NCBI GenBank assembly: GCA_964016875.1
Contig: OZ024730.1
Span: forward strand, 35,507,795 to 35,571,794
From: Fallopia convolvulus
Lineage: Eukaryota; Streptophyta; Magnoliopsida; Caryophyllales; Polygonaceae
Direction: 5' to 3'
Length of the DNA stretch: 64,000 nucleotides
Shown here: positions 46,742 to 58,852 of the stretch, one piece after another
Position numbering within the stretch: the stretch's first letter is position 1
Layout: each line of letters starts with the position of its first letter
Program-made: the position numbers and the translations under genes
Notes under the pieces: model-generated
Seen by the model: the letters and a program-made list of their open reading frames with translations, nothing else
What the model was told of the DNA's origin: nothing
Database searches by the model: none

Positions 46742-48304
46742 TCATTTCGACCGCTTTAGCAATTGCCAGCCCTCCATGGGAGGGAGGGCGACATATGGAA
46801 TTCCAGCTAATAAGTGGCTTATAGTTGTTTTACTTGTTCCAAAAGAAGTTTTTTTTATCCGGTCAAGTACCTTCAAAGTTGCTTGTGATAGGTTTACTTG
46901 TTCCAAAAGGACGTTGGCTTTCCATTTTGCTAATTGGGATTTGGTTCGTAATACTATCGGTTTAAAAGTGTTTTGGGTTACTCTCCCGTTAATTATCGGG
47001 CATCCCAGATATTTGTCAAGTGCAACGGTGTTTGTTATTTGTAATATTTGTTTTATCTGCTCCTTTGTGTTATTGTTAGTGTTTTTGGTCACTTGGAAAG
47101 CGGATTTATGGAAGTTGACTTTCTGTCCAGATATCTGACAATAGTCATCAATAATGTCCTTAATCTTTTTACATGATTGGCCATTAGCTTTAGTAAAAAT
47201 AATGATATCATCTGCAAAGGCCAGGAAAGGGATTTTTGTTCCATTCCTCAAGATTTGGATCCCGATGCCACTTTTTGGATTAGCGCTCCATATGTTGAGT
47301 TGTCTAGCCAGAACCTCGGCAACGAGGATGAATAAGTATGGCGATAGGGGATCCCCTTGCCTAAGACCCCGTTGAGGGTAGAATTGTTCTGTCGGTCCGT
47401 TGTTGACAAGGACTGAGAAAGAAACTGTTTCAACACATTCTCGGATCCATCCCAAGAATATATCATTAAATCCGAATTTGTGGAGTATTTCAGCTAGGAA
47501 TTCCTAGCTGATCCGATCATAGGCTTTTTCCATGTCAAGTTTGATTGTGATCCACCCCTCCTTCCCACGTTTGTTTAAGAAAGAACGGAAAATTTCATGT
47601 GCGATGAGCGTGTTATCGTGGATACTCCTGTTTTGGACGAAGGCCCCTTGCATTGGGTGAATGAGTCTATTGAGCACACTTTTAAGCCGGTTTGTTAGGA
47701 TTTTCGAAATTATTTTATAGATTGTATTGCATAGACTAATTGTCTTGTAGTGATTGGTTGAGTTGGGGTTATCACATTTAGGTAACAGAGATATAAATGT
47801 ATGATTTATTTGTTTCAAAATCTTGCCTGTGTGAAAGAAACTTTTAACAACTTTGGTCACATCCGGGCCGACAATATGTCAGTAATGTTTATAGAAGCTT
47901 GCCGACATTCCATCCTGGCCCGGCGATTTATCATCCCCGATGTCAAATAACGCGTTCGTAATTTCGGTGTTTGTTACCAGTTTTGTGATTTTCTTGTTGT
48001 CTACTTCAGTTACTTCTTTTTGGATAGTTTGGGTCATGCTTTGTAGTTTTCTATGGTTTATTTCCAAGGCCCGGAAGCGGTTTTGGAAGTCCCTTTTGAT
48101 TTCTATTTTGATGTTTTCTAGTCCCGTGATTTGCGTTCCCTCTGCTGTACGGATTTCTTTGATATTGGTTCTATTTCTTCTACCGCTTGCAATCCGGTGG
48201 AAGTATTTCATGTTTTTGTCATTTAGTTTTATGTGGGTGTTTTTAGCCCTTTGTTTCCAATAGGAGTTATGGAAGTTGATTAGGCATGCTCGTTTTATGG
48301 CCAT
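46742..48304 (-). pseudogene. LINE reverse transcriptase domain
   Basis: Blocks read DDKSPGQDGMSASFYKHY, GAFVQNRSIHDN, ITIKLDMEKAYDRIS, QGDPLSPYLFILV and the catalytic AFADDIIIF near 47230. TGA near 47877 and TAG near 47503 fall where Trp is expected (KHYW, DRISW). Downstream is KVNFHKSAF and a thumb region. Confidence 0.9.
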
Positions 48305-48512
48305 TTTTCCTGCTTTTGGACTAGTTGAGTGTTTTTAATTTCTGTGATATCTTTTTGAACTTGAAGCAGATCTTCGTCTAGTTTTTTATTAGTTCAAAAA
48401 TATTACCAAAAGTATGCTTATTCCATGCTTTTGCTTTACTTTTAAGGAGTTGTGTTTTTTTGGTGAGATTAAACATATGCGATCCACCAGCGTTATAACG
48501 CCAGGCTTGTTT

Positions 48513-49685
48513 GATGACGTTCTGAAAATATTTTCTAGAAGTCCACATCATTTCAAATTTGAATGGTTGTGCTTTGAACGGAGCTCGTGTAGGGAGATCG
48601 CACAAGATGGGGCAATGATCGGAGGTTGAGAAAGCGTGGTTTTTCGTCGCAATGGACGGGTACCATTGAATAATTTGGTTATTGGCCAATGTGCGGTCTA
48701 ATTTCTGAAACGTAGTATCTTCGAGATGTTTTGATCTTCTCTAAGTAAATTTGTTTCCTAATGTTGGGATATCGCAAACGTCACAGTCGTTTTTAACTTT
48801 AATGATCCGTTCAAACCTGTAATGGTTTGCGCTTGCACCCCCTTGTTTTTTATCGGGGTGTTGAATTTCATTTAGGTCTCCCATAATTATGCATGGAAGG
48901 TTACAATTCTGGATAAACTCTTTGAGCTTAGTCCAGAACTGATCTTTTTCATGTGCCCTTGGCGGAGCATAGGTAAAAATAATGATAAATTGATTGTTAG
49001 TTTCCATGTTTGTGTAACGGAAGCCAATGAAGCGTTCATCTTTATGGAGTGTTTGGATTCTTTCATTCGAGAGTTGAACCCCCTTCCAGAGGACACAGAT
49101 GACGTTCTGAAAATATTTTCTAGAAGTCCACATCATTTCAAATTTGAATGGTTGTGCTTTGAACGGAGCTCGTGTAGGGAGATCGCACAAGATGGGGCAA
49201 TGATCGGAGGTTGAGAAAGCGTGGTTTTTCGTCGCAATGGACGGGTACCATTGAATAATTTGGTTATTGGCCAATGTGCGGTCTAATTTCTGAAACGTAG
49301 TATCTTCGAGATGTTTTGATCTTCTCTAAGTAAATTTGTTTCCTAATGTTGGGATATCGCAAACGTCACAGTCGTTTTTAACTTTAATGATCCGTTCAAA
49401 CCTGTAATGGTTTGCGCTTGCACCCCCTTGTTTTTTATCGGGGTGTTGAATTTCATTTAGGTCTCCCATAATTATGCATGGAAGGTTACAATTCTGGATA
49501 AACTCTTTGAGCTTAGTCCAGAACTGATCTTTTTCATGTGCCCTTGGCGGAGCATAGGTAAAAATAATGATAAATTGATTGTTAGTTTCCATGTTTGTGT
49601 AACGGAAGCCAATGAAGCGTTCATCTTTATGGAGTGTTTGGATTCTTTCATTCGAGAGTTGAACCCCCTTCCAGAGGACACAGAT
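48513..49685 (-). repeat. Exact 585-bp tandem duplication inside the LINE
   Basis: Copy one spans about 48516-49100 and copy two about 49101-49685. GAT occurs at both ends and at the junction (48513-48515, 49098-49100, 49683-49685). I found no difference between copies by eye. The unit covers the end of the endonuclease domain and the SDHCPILCDLPT block. Confidence 0.9.
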
Positions 49686-49889
49686 CCCTCCAGCGAGACC
49701 GATTGTCGGGATAAACTCAATGGAGTCAAAGCCGGCCTTTTGCCAAGATTTACATTCCGGCGGGGTTTGGGCTTTTGTTTCAACTAGCGATATTAGTTGG
49801 ATATTTTCAAGGCGACATAAAGCGTTGACCTCGGTCCAGAAGGACCTTCGCTTCATACCCCTACAATTCCACATACTTATCTTCATAAA
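49326..49889 (-). pseudogene. LINE endonuclease domain
   Basis: It starts MKISMWNCRGMKRRSFWTE, the L1 endonuclease start. It has LVETKAQ, IIMGDLNEIQHPDKKQGG and ends GNKFT followed by TAG, where a Trp is expected (GNKFTW). The same stop occurs in both copies of the tandem duplication. Confidence 0.85.
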
Positions 49890-49899
49890 TAACCGTCTA

Positions 49900-50428
49900 A
49901 ATTGTGGTTTATGGCCATTAGAGAGTATGGAGGTTTCCAAAATTTTCTTTTTATAGTTTCTCTTATATGCTTGGTTAATTCTACAACTTGGGGTGTAAGA
50001 TTTATGACTTTAGTGGTATCATTAAAATGATGGGAATTTATTCCCTTGAACCGGGTTCTCCACATTGTTTTTGAGATAAAACCAACACTTAGCTTATGAT
50101 TTATTTTTAGGTTGTTGTGCTTATGATTCTTTGGGTTCACTTTTGCAATAGCAATTTTGTTCATTTTTGGATTTTGTATATCGAGGTTTGTAATTTTTGG
50201 ATTTTGTATTCCAGGGTTTGATTTGTTACTATATTTTGTGGGTGAGATATCCTTGTAATGAGTTTCCTCTTTTTTCTTTTTTAAGTCGTTATTCTTGTTT
50301 TGTATTTGTGTATCATTTTGATCCGGCTTATTGGAGCTTTCGCCGGTAATGGTGTACAAACAGGTTATATTGGATTTCATGCCATTGACCCTATTAATTA
50401 ACAATTTCTTTTTTCTTTCAACTAACAT
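49900..50428 (-). pseudogene. LINE ORF1 tail
   Basis: This is a lysine- and asparagine-rich low-complexity frame (GIQNPKITNLDIQNPK repeats) just upstream of the endonuclease on the minus strand, the position of the ORF1 C-terminus. No zinc knuckle is visible, so the 5' end of the LINE is truncated. Confidence 0.55.
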
Positions 50429-50520
50429 GCTTTTGGCTTTATCTTGGCGTTTTTTCCAACTGGAGTGTCATGCCATGAAGCACTTCTCATGATTTTGGTG
50501 GTTAGAGTATAGTTTGATAA

Positions 50521-50814
50521 TTGTGTTTGAATAGTAGAAATTGATGTTTTAGTAGTGAAAATAATGAAATTCCAATTTTCTAACCGAAAATTCAACGAAA
50601 TTTTTGATTTGAGTGGTCTTTTGCAAACAATATTTTTTTACTGGTGGTTTTTTGCAAACCGAATGCTTTTACATGTGGTTTGTTGAACTTTTATTTTTTA
50701 CGGGCTATTTTTTGCAAACAAATATTTTTACGATTTATTTGTTGAAATTTTAATTTTTACGGGTAGTTTTGTACACAAATTCATAATTCGCGGATGGTTT
50801 AATAAAATTCACCC
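50521..50814 (-). repeat. Right TIR of the 44645-50814 element
   Basis: It is inverted relative to the left TIR and ends AATAAAATTCACCC. Its innermost piece (GGTTTGGGTTTTTGTG) lies at about 45186-45201, on the far side of the LINE insertion. Confidence 0.8.
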
Positions 50815-50842
50815 TATTTTAAAAGTTTTAAAATGTGATTTT

Positions 50843-51227
50843 TGTTATGAGATAACTATGGGTGAATGATTCATCCCTTTTGTATTATGCATAATTTGTA
50901 CTTAGTAGTGTTTAGCCTTTACGGATTGATAACTATACAGCTTGACGGCCCTTACGGCCTTCAAGCAGATTGTACATATACGACAAGCTTAAGCCAGAAC
51001 CTCTACCCTATAAATAGCATGCACATATCAAAGTAATACAATCAAGCAAACATCAGATCTGAGTTCATAAGCTTCTCTCCCAAATTCCACAACACGTTAA
51101 GAGCACGAGAGATTTCTCAAACAAAAAATACCAACTGAGTGGCTAGATCTCTTGAAGGTAGTACATATTTCATACTGCTTTCAATTTTTCAAATCATTTT
51201 TTACAAATCATCCGTTTTAATAGCTCA
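50843..51227 (+). repeat. Copia B 5' LTR
   Basis: It starts TGTTATGAGATAACTATGGG. The TATAAATAG box is near 51010. It ends before TGATATGAGAGC (51229-51240), an altered version of the initiator-tRNA primer site. Confidence 0.75.
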
Positions 51228-51240
51228 ATGATATGAGAGC

Positions 51241-52290
51241 TTGCATCAAAAATTATTTTTTCCTATGAAACGAAAGATTTTTGAGCATAAACCTTGGTAT
51301 TTTATTAGATCTGAAAGGCTTTTTCAACAGGATCGAATTTTACATTCAAGATCGAAATTAAACACCTAGTTTACATCAGATCTAAACCAAACTTAAAAAA
51401 AAGGATTTTACATACCTATTAAAACTAAGGCTTGTTGATCCAAATGAGAATCCAAAAGATTATCATGATAATTACAAGGCATATGGAAGATTCGATGAAA
51501 AATTGTTCGGAGTGAGACATGTCGATCGAAAATAACGATGAGGAGGAAGAAGATGAATAGGGGAAGTCGAGAGAGGATAACAAGGGAGCAGACAAATATG
51601 TGGAGGAAATATAAAGGAGAAAAAGAGTGATTATGGGGTAGAGATTAAGAGAATGGGTGAAAGAGAAGAAACGTAAAAATACCTATAAGAATTTGTAGGG
51701 TGTGTTTATTAAGAACCTTCTCCTTTGATTGCATATAAACATGGCTTTCTTCTTCTTCATGTGTATTGAATATACAACCTCCTTCTTCTTCTTCATGTAA
51801 ACTCTCTGATGGAGAAATTTTAAGAAAAGTGTTTGGAAACTAGAAAGTTTTTGGAGTTCTTTTGATAGATAATTTTTTCACGTTCAAGGTACTTGATTTG
51901 CATACTAGTAGAAACTACAATATGGGTTTTAGTTTACTTGTTTCAGTAAACAAATTTCATGCAAAATCTGCAAATTTGAAAAGACAAGATAGAAGTTTCA
52001 AATCTTTAGCTTTTATCGTGTACAAGTCTGTACACATTAACATTGATGTTGTTGATTATGTTCACATGGATATACAACACTTTTGGAAGTACTATCTGAT
52101 TTTCTTTCTAGCTTTTCTATATAGGAGAAATTAGGTGTTCAATCAATTAAAAAAAACCAAAAAAAAAGAAAAGGGGAGGACTTTTGTTTTTACATGTGTA
52201 CGAATGTACGATACATCATGCTTAGATAGTAAAACAAAAGTAGTCTAACCTTAATATATACTCATGTTTATTAATCCTATATTTAATTAA
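51241..52290 (+). other. Copia B leader
   Basis: It is AT-rich untranslated DNA between primer site and nested MULE. An A/G-rich run lies near 51540-51690. Short open frames have no recognisable domain. Confidence 0.5.
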
Positions 52291-53570
52291 GAGGAATTGG
52301 CTGAAAACCACCCGTATAATATGGCATATCTCACTTAACCACCCGTATTTTCAATAATTACAAAAAATCACCCATATGACATGCTCCGTTAATTTTTCAC
52401 CACCCAAAACCCAGATCCGTTTGATTCCATCCAAAAAGAGTGACATGGCACGTCAAATTTTAATTATTTTTTTTTAAGCTTGCCACATAGACCCATATTT
52501 ACACCTAAGCTTTTTAATAAATGAGTCCAAAAAGCTTCTCCACATTAACACTCAACCACTATTGAAGCTTTCAAACAAATAAGAAACCATTTTTTATTTA
52601 CCCTTCTACGTGCCAAGGTTGTCTTCAACCTCCCAACCGACAAAAATTTCGATTTAGCCTTATTCTCAATTGATGGTGGATTAATTTGACGGAATTTGAA
52701 TTGGTTGGACGACTTGAATAGCAAACAAATTAACCCGTCATATATTAATTTCAGATCTGAAATTTATTCTAGGGTTCAATTTGGGGGTTTTGAGTTGGGG
52801 GTGATTGGAAGGTCAAAATTCACTATAAAAGGATGCGTTTTGGTATCAAGACGACATCAATTTCGTTCCTCCACTCCCAATTCAGACAGTAGAGAAAGGA
52901 TATGAGGGAAATTTTTAGGTCGGAAGTTGCTCGGATTCTCTCGCCGTCGTTCAGGTACAACACATCGTCGTCGGTGGCACCGTCGTGCGCCGCTCCTGGT
53001 TCCGTCCTTGCGTGTTATGGTTGTTGTTGGTTGTGGTAATGTTGTTTGCTGTAGTCGTTGGCTATTGTATAATGTGGCCACTGTTATCTATCTTCTTTAG
53101 CAGCAAGTGGTAGTTTAGGGTTTAAAAAAAGGGGGAAATTCAGTAGGTGCGGGCAAGCCGAACAAGGGATCCATAGGTGCAGGTGTGGACGGAAGAAGGC
53201 GGCACGACGGAGGTGGGGTGGTGGCAGCGGTCGACAGCCGAGTTCGATTCCCCGATGAAACTTGGGATATACTAGTGAGAGGGAGGGAGATGGTATGATA
53301 ATGTTTTAAAAGAAAAATTAAAAAAATACTATGTGTAATGCCATGTCACTATGGTGACTTAAAATAATGTGTCCATGTGGCAAGGTTAAAAAACAATTAA
53401 AATTTGAGCTTCCATGTCACTTTTTTTTGGACGGAATCAAATGCATCTGGGTTTTGGGTGGTGAAAAATTAACGGAGCATATCATATGGGTGGTTTTTTA
53501 TAATTATTGAAAATACGGGTGGTTAAGTGAAATATGGCATATTATACGGGTGGTTTTCAGCCAATTCCTC
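52291..53570. mobile_element. Third long-TIR MULE-like element
   Basis: It is 1280 bp with TIRs of about 210 bp (GAGGAATTGGCTGAAAACCA inward on both ends, about 90% alike), flanked by a perfect 9-bp duplication TTTAATTAA (52282-52290 and 53571-53579). The TIR contains ACCACCCGTA units at about 37-bp spacing, as the element at 44645 does. No transposase is present. The interior has a GC-richer core with a possible captured exon. Confidence 0.9.
52902..53039 (+). pseudogene. Possible captured exon in the third MULE
   Basis: A 45-codon frame starts MREIFRSEVARILSPSFR. The CAG|GTACAA after codon 18 looks like an exon end with a splice donor. Upstream sequence is UTR-like. I do not recognise the product. 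It may be a host gene fragment carried by the MULE. Confidence 0.35.
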
Positions 53571-53665
53571 TTTAATTAATTAGTCTAGGAAGTCATGGTA
53601 TTAATTAATATTGTTTTATTCTTATGATTAATTAATTATTTGATTTAATTTATGTAGTTGATCAA

Positions 53666-54713
53666 ATGGCAAAGCAAAATGGGAATTTGATGTTCTCGAC
53701 TTATCGGGTTAGAGATATTTGGAATGGAGGGTTGACGCATTGGCTCACCTCCAAGCAAATGGTATACAAGAGACCATAATAGATAATGAAAATATTTTCT
53801 CGTAGGAAAAGGCTAAGGCGATTATCTTTTTTCGTCATCATATACATGAGAGCCTAAAATTTGAATATCTGTTGGTTGAAAATCCCAAAGAATTATGGGA
53901 AAGCCTAGAGCAAAGATATGGGCACCAACAACAAGTTTTGCTACCTAAAGCAAGCTATGAATATGCTAATTTAAGGTTTCAAGACTTTAAATCAGTCGGT
54001 GATTATAATTCTGCCTTGTTCCGAATAACCTCTCAATTACGTTTATGCGGACAGAAAATCTCTGAAGATAACATGTTGGATAAAACTTTTTCAACCATGC
54101 ATGCTGCTAATGTGTTGTTACAACAACAATATAGAAAGAAATTTTAAGAAATATTCAGATTTGATACAAGTACTACTTGTAGCTGAGCAGAATAATGAGC
54201 TGCTCTTGAAAAATCACATCCTAAGGCCAACTGGTACTGCACCATACCCTGAAACAAATGCCACATATGCCTCTCAAGGAAATGATAGTATTTATCAAGA
54301 TAACCGTGGACAAGATGGAAATCGTGGTCGTGGTCGTGGTCGTGGTCGAGGCCGTGGTCGAAGCCATGGTCGGGAACGTGGTTGTGGTAAAGGTTTTGGT
54401 GATTATCAAAAACGTAACTTTTCTAATGCATCCACTTCCAAGGGGAATGATAAGAAAATGGTCCAGAAGGGTCCTACAGGACCCTCCTAAAAGCCCAAAT
54501 CTATATGCTATAGATGTGGTATGGCAGGTCACTAGGCAAGGGTGTGTCGCACCGCCAAACACTTGGTTGAGTTGTTCCAAGCTTCTAAAAAAGGTAAGGG
54601 GAAGAACGTGGAGACTCATTTTTTTGACGACATTGAACCTACACCAAACCTAGACGCCTCTGATTTCATCATAGATGATGATTTTGGGATCAATGAAAAT
54701 GTCAACTGTTGAA
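53666..54713 (+). pseudogene. Copia B gag
   Basis: ATG at 53666 opens MAKQNG, then frames shift. The long block NPKELWESLEQRYGHQQQVL and SALFRITSQLRLCGQKISED is classic copia gag. An Arg-Gly repeat (54325-54390) and a CYRCGMAGH knuckle near 54508 follow. The knuckle has a TAG after its histidine. Several frameshifts and stops are present. Confidence 0.85.
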
Positions 54714-54849
54714 AACTAGAATCTTGATCCATGTAATATTATGTAAAATATTGCATTGTGTTTTTCTTTATCAACATCCTTGTAAAACAATCTATGTATC
54801 ATAAATAAATCTGTTGTTTATATTTTTAATTCTATTTTTCTTTATCTTG

Positions 54850-55893
54850 AAGCTATGAAAACGATTAAAGATATATCAAGTAGCAAGAATCAATGTCTAG
54901 TGGACAGCGCTACTACACACACCATCTTGAGCAATAAATAATACTTTACTCAGTTAAATTTGCTTGAAGCAAATGTTAAAACAATTTTTGCTGTGACAAA
55001 TTGATCGAAGGCTTGGTAGAGCTTATGTTTTGCTCCCTAAAGGAACAAAACCGGTCATAAATGACGCATTATATTCAAGTAAGTCTCAAAGGAACTTACT
55101 AAGCTTTAAAGATGTGCGTTGGAATGGTTTTCATGTAGAAACCATAAATGAGAGTAATAAAGAATATTTGTGCATCACAAAACAATTATGTGGCAAGAAG
55201 CAGATTTTAGAAAAACTCCCAGCCCATTCTACTGGACTTTATCACACATATATAAGTCCAATAGAAACAAATATAATATCTTATGAGAAATTAAATAATA
55301 AAGAGATGTTTACATTATGGCATGACCGTTTGGGTCATCCAGGTAATGGAATGATGCATAGAATCGTTGAAAGTTCAACTGGACATTCAATAAAGAAAGA
55401 AAGTGTCCTTAAATCAAGTGACTTTAACTGTAGTGGTTGTTCACTTGGTAAACTAATCATCAGACCTTCCAACAATAAAGTTGGGATTGAAAATCCAACG
55501 TTTTTAGAACGAATACAAGGTGATATTTGTGGACCAATAGTCCCACCATGTGGACCATTTCGTTACTTTATGGTATTAATTGATGTATCGACAAGATGGT
55601 CACATGTGAGCCTCTTATCAACAAAAAATACAGCTTTTGCTAAACTCCTAGCACAAATCATTCGCTTACGAGCCTCAATTTTTTGGATTTACTTCCAAAC
55701 ATTCAATGACTATTGTATGTCAATTGGGATTACAGTTGAGCATCCAGTGGCTCATGTTCACACACAAAATGGTCTTGCTGAATCACTGATTAAACGATTA
55801 CAATTAATAGCTAGACCATTATTGATGAAGTCTAAACTGCCAACATCAGTTTGGGGACATGCTATATTACATACCGCAGCTCTGGTCCGTTAA
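54850..55893 (+). pseudogene. Copia B protease remnant and integrase
   Basis: A protease-like CLVDSATTHTIL reading near 54895 precedes LWHDRLGHPGNGMM ... CSGCSLGKL (GAG-pre-integrase zinc part). The integrase core (ERIQGDICGPI, YFMVLIDVSTRWSHV, QNGLAESLIKRLQ) follows. The frame from 55030 to 55893 is open but ends early. Confidence 0.82.
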
Positions 55894-56700
55894 GACCTAC
55901 TGCATATCATATGTATTCCCCATTACAATTAGTGACTGATAAAGAACCATATATATATATATATCACATTTACAGATATGTGGTTGTTCAGTTTATGTTC
56001 CTATTGCTCCACCACGTACAAAAATGGGTCCTCAAAGAAGATTGGGAATATATGTTGGTTTTAAATCCCGATCAATTATTAAATATCTTGAACCAACCAC
56101 CGATGACCTATTTACGACAAGATTTCATGATTGCCATTTTAATGAAAATGAATTTCCAAATCTTGGTGGAAAAGGGAATAAAGAAATCACTTGTAATGCT
56201 TCATCGTTATCTTATCTTGATTCACGTACAAAAATGTGTGAACAAGAAGTACAAAAGATTATACATTTGCAAAGTATAGCAAATCAATTACCTGACTCAT
56301 TTACATATAGAAAGAAAGTGACAAAGTCACATGTGCCAGCTGCAAATGCCCCTGAAAGAATTGAAATTCCTATTGGACAACTAGATAAGATTCTTGAAAA
56401 GGAATGTATAGCACGCCGAAAACGCGGCCGCCCGCCTGGATCAAAAGATCTAAAACCAAGAAAGAATAGACGGCTATATAATCTAAATGAAGCCGAACCG
56501 ATTTCCTATTCAGGGGGAGAACATGACAAAAATACCTCCGAAAATTTAGGGGATGTGTCGGAAATGAAAACCGTTTCGGATAAGAACAAAACAAAGAATG
56601 TTTCGGACAAGAATAAAATGGAACCTGTTCCGGATAATGACAAAAGCATTGATAATTACGAAATTGCAGTAAATTATGTCTATTCTGGAATATAGTGGAA
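55894..56700 (+). pseudogene. Copia B integrase tail and linker
   Basis: It contains the VFGCAVYVPI-type block in decayed form near 55975, GPQRRLGIYVGF near 56024 and SIIKYLEPTT. A basic RKRGRPPGSKDLKPRKNR stretch and a repetitive SDKNKTKNVSDKNK segment follow. Confidence 0.75.
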
Positions 56701-58345
56701 CACGAAAGACATTATCCTTGATGAGGTGTTCGCATACTCTGTTGCCACCGAAATAGTGGTTGATGACTATGACATTGAACCACAAACTATTGATGAGTGT
56801 CGTGCTAGACACGATTGGCCAAAATGGAAAGAGGCTATGCAAACTGAATTAAAATCGCTTGAAAAACGTAATGTTTTTGGCCCAATAAAGCCCACACCAA
56901 TGGGCTTGAAACCAATAGGCTATAAATGGGTATTTGTAAGAAAGCGTAATGAGAAAAATGAAATTGTGAGATATAACTTATAAGGCAAGGCTTGTAGCTC
57001 AAGGTTTTTCTCAGATACCCGGGATAGATTATGAGCAAACATATTCCCCTGTAGTTGATGCAACTGCATTAATATTTTTAATTAGCCTAAATGTTTCAAA
57101 GGAACTACAAATGCGACTTATGGATGTCGTAACTGCATATTTATATGGTTCACTTGATAGTGATATTTACATGAAAGTTCCCAAAGGATTAAAACTACCC
57201 GAGGTATATAAAGCAAAAATCTCGGGGATTTTTTTCTATAAAATTGCAAAGATCATTACATGGTTTAAAACAATCTGGAAGAATGTGGTACAATCGGCTT
57301 AGTGAATATCTTCTTAAAGAAGGATATCAAAATGATTTTGTCCATGTGTTTTCATCAAAAGATCAAAAAATGGATTCACTATTATTGCAGTATATGTTGA
57401 TGATTTAAATATTATTGGTACATCCGATGAACTTGAAAATGCTGCAAAATACTTGATGAAAGAATTTGAAATGAAAGATCTTGGAAGAACAATTTTTTTT
57501 CTCGGTTTACAAATTGAACATTTAAAGGATGAAATTTTCATTCATCAAACAAATTACATCGAGAAAATTTTGAAAAGGTTCTGCATGGACAAAGCACATC
57601 CATTGAGTTTACCCATGATAGTTCGTTCTCTTAGTATACAAGATGATCAATTCAGACCTCGAGAAGATGAGGAAGAGATTCTTGGTCCTGAAGTCCCCTA
57701 CCTAAGCACAATTGGTGCATTAATGTATCTTGCAAACAATACAAGACCCGATATTGCTTTTGTTGTAAACTTGTTATCAAGATACAACTCATACCAACAA
57801 GACGACATTAGAATGGAATTAAACATGTGTTTCGATACCTACGAGGTGCTCTTGGCATTGGGTTATATTATCATAGAAATGCAAATGCTACTCTTGTTGG
57901 ATATGCAGATGTAGGATATCTATCAGATCCGCACAAAGCAAAATCTCAAAATGGTAATGTATTCACGTATGGAGATACAACGATCTCATGGAAGTCAACA
58001 ATGCAAACGCTTACTGCTACATCATCAAACCATGCAATATTAATCGCTCTTTATGAAGCAGGAAGAGAATGTGTCCGGTTAAGGTCAATGATTGGATATA
58101 TACAAAAGGAATGCAAAATAAGATCAATTGCAGGTAATCCAACCATGATATATGAAGACAATTCTGCATGTGTTACACAAGTCAAAGGGGGCTACATCAA
58201 AGGAGATCGGACGAAGCACATTTCACCAAAATTGTTCTCAACTCATGATCTAGAGAAGGAGGGCAAGATCGAAATCCAGCAAATCCGATCAAGTGAAAAT
58301 GTTGCAGATTGTTCACAAATCCTTACATCCCAAGAAGTTTGAAGA
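56701..58345 (+). pseudogene. Copia B reverse transcriptase and RNase H
   Basis: RT blocks are WKEAMQTELKSLEKRNVFG, YKWVFVRKRNEKNEI, AQGFSQIPGIDYEQTYSPVV, the catalytic VYVDDLNIIGT near 57393 and MKDLGRTIFFLGLQIEH. RNase H reads LVGYADVGYLSDPHKAKSQ and IYEDNSACV. Frames change near 56985, 57245, 57350 and 57830. Confidence 0.88.
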
Positions 58346-58624
58346 ACTTGTGTACAAGATCGGAATGCGCAGGTTTCAAGAAGTACGTTGATTTCAGTGG
58401 GAGAATTATACGCATTGTACTCTTTTTCCCTTCGTTCAGATTTTTTCCCACCGGGTTTTACCTGATAAGGTTTTTAATGATGCAATACTATGAAAGCGTA
58501 TAAGACAAGCTGTACTCTTTTTCCCTGTGCTATGTTTTTTACCCCATTGGGTTTTTCCTAGACAGGTTTTTAACGAGGCAGCATATGCATAACTCCGAAT
58601 AAAAGGTGAATATTCAAGGGGGAG

Positions 58625-58852
58625 TGTTATGAGATAATTATGGGTGAATGATTCATCCCTTTTGTATTATGTATAATTTGTACTTAATAGTTTTTAGGCT
58701 AGACGACTTGATACCCTTACCGCCTTCAAGCAAATTGTATATATACGGCAAATTTAAGCCAAAATCTCTACCCAATACATAGCATATACATATCAAAATA
58801 ATACAATCAAGCAAACATCATATCTGCGTTCCTCTTCTAAATTACACAACAA
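58625..58852 (+). repeat. Copia B 3' LTR (partial)
   Basis: It starts TGTTATGAGATAATTATGGG directly after the AAGGGGGAG purine tract. It parallels the 5' LTR for 228 bp with many differences. It is lost beyond 58852, where the Helitron begins. Confidence 0.82.

Larger units (their letters stand above)
45205..50520 (-). mobile_element. Nearly full L1-type LINE, minus strand, defective
   Basis: From the right there are an ORF1 tail (50428-49900), endonuclease (49889-49326), a 585-bp tandem duplication (48513-49685), RT (48304-46742), a zinc-binding region (46302-45817) and RNase H (45700-45236). A T-rich end (A-rich tail on the minus strand) follows at about 45205. Candidate 8-bp duplication is TTGTGTTT (45197-45204 and 50521-50528). 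Stop codons often sit where family members have Trp. Confidence 0.85.
44645..50814. mobile_element. Second long-TIR MULE-like element, carrying a LINE
   Basis: The ends GGGTGAATTT...AAATTCACCC form TIRs of about 280 bp. They are flanked by a perfect 9-bp duplication TATTTTAAA (44636-44644 and 50815-50823). The TIR is itself made of degenerate units of about 37 bp containing AACCACCCGTA. A LINE (45205-50520) sits at the inner edge of the right TIR, so the original element was only about 0.85 kb. No transposase is present. Confidence 0.85.
50843..58852 (+). mobile_element. Copia LTR retrotransposon B (decayed, 3' LTR cut)
   Basis: It has a 5' LTR 50843 to about 51227, altered primer site 51229-51240, leader with a nested MULE (52291-53570), gag from 53666, CCHC knuckle, protease remnant, integrase, RT, RNase H, polypurine tract 58616-58624 and a 3' LTR from 58625. 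The 3' LTR stops at 58852 against a Helitron. The LTRs differ at many sites and all frames are broken, so it is old. Confidence 0.87.
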
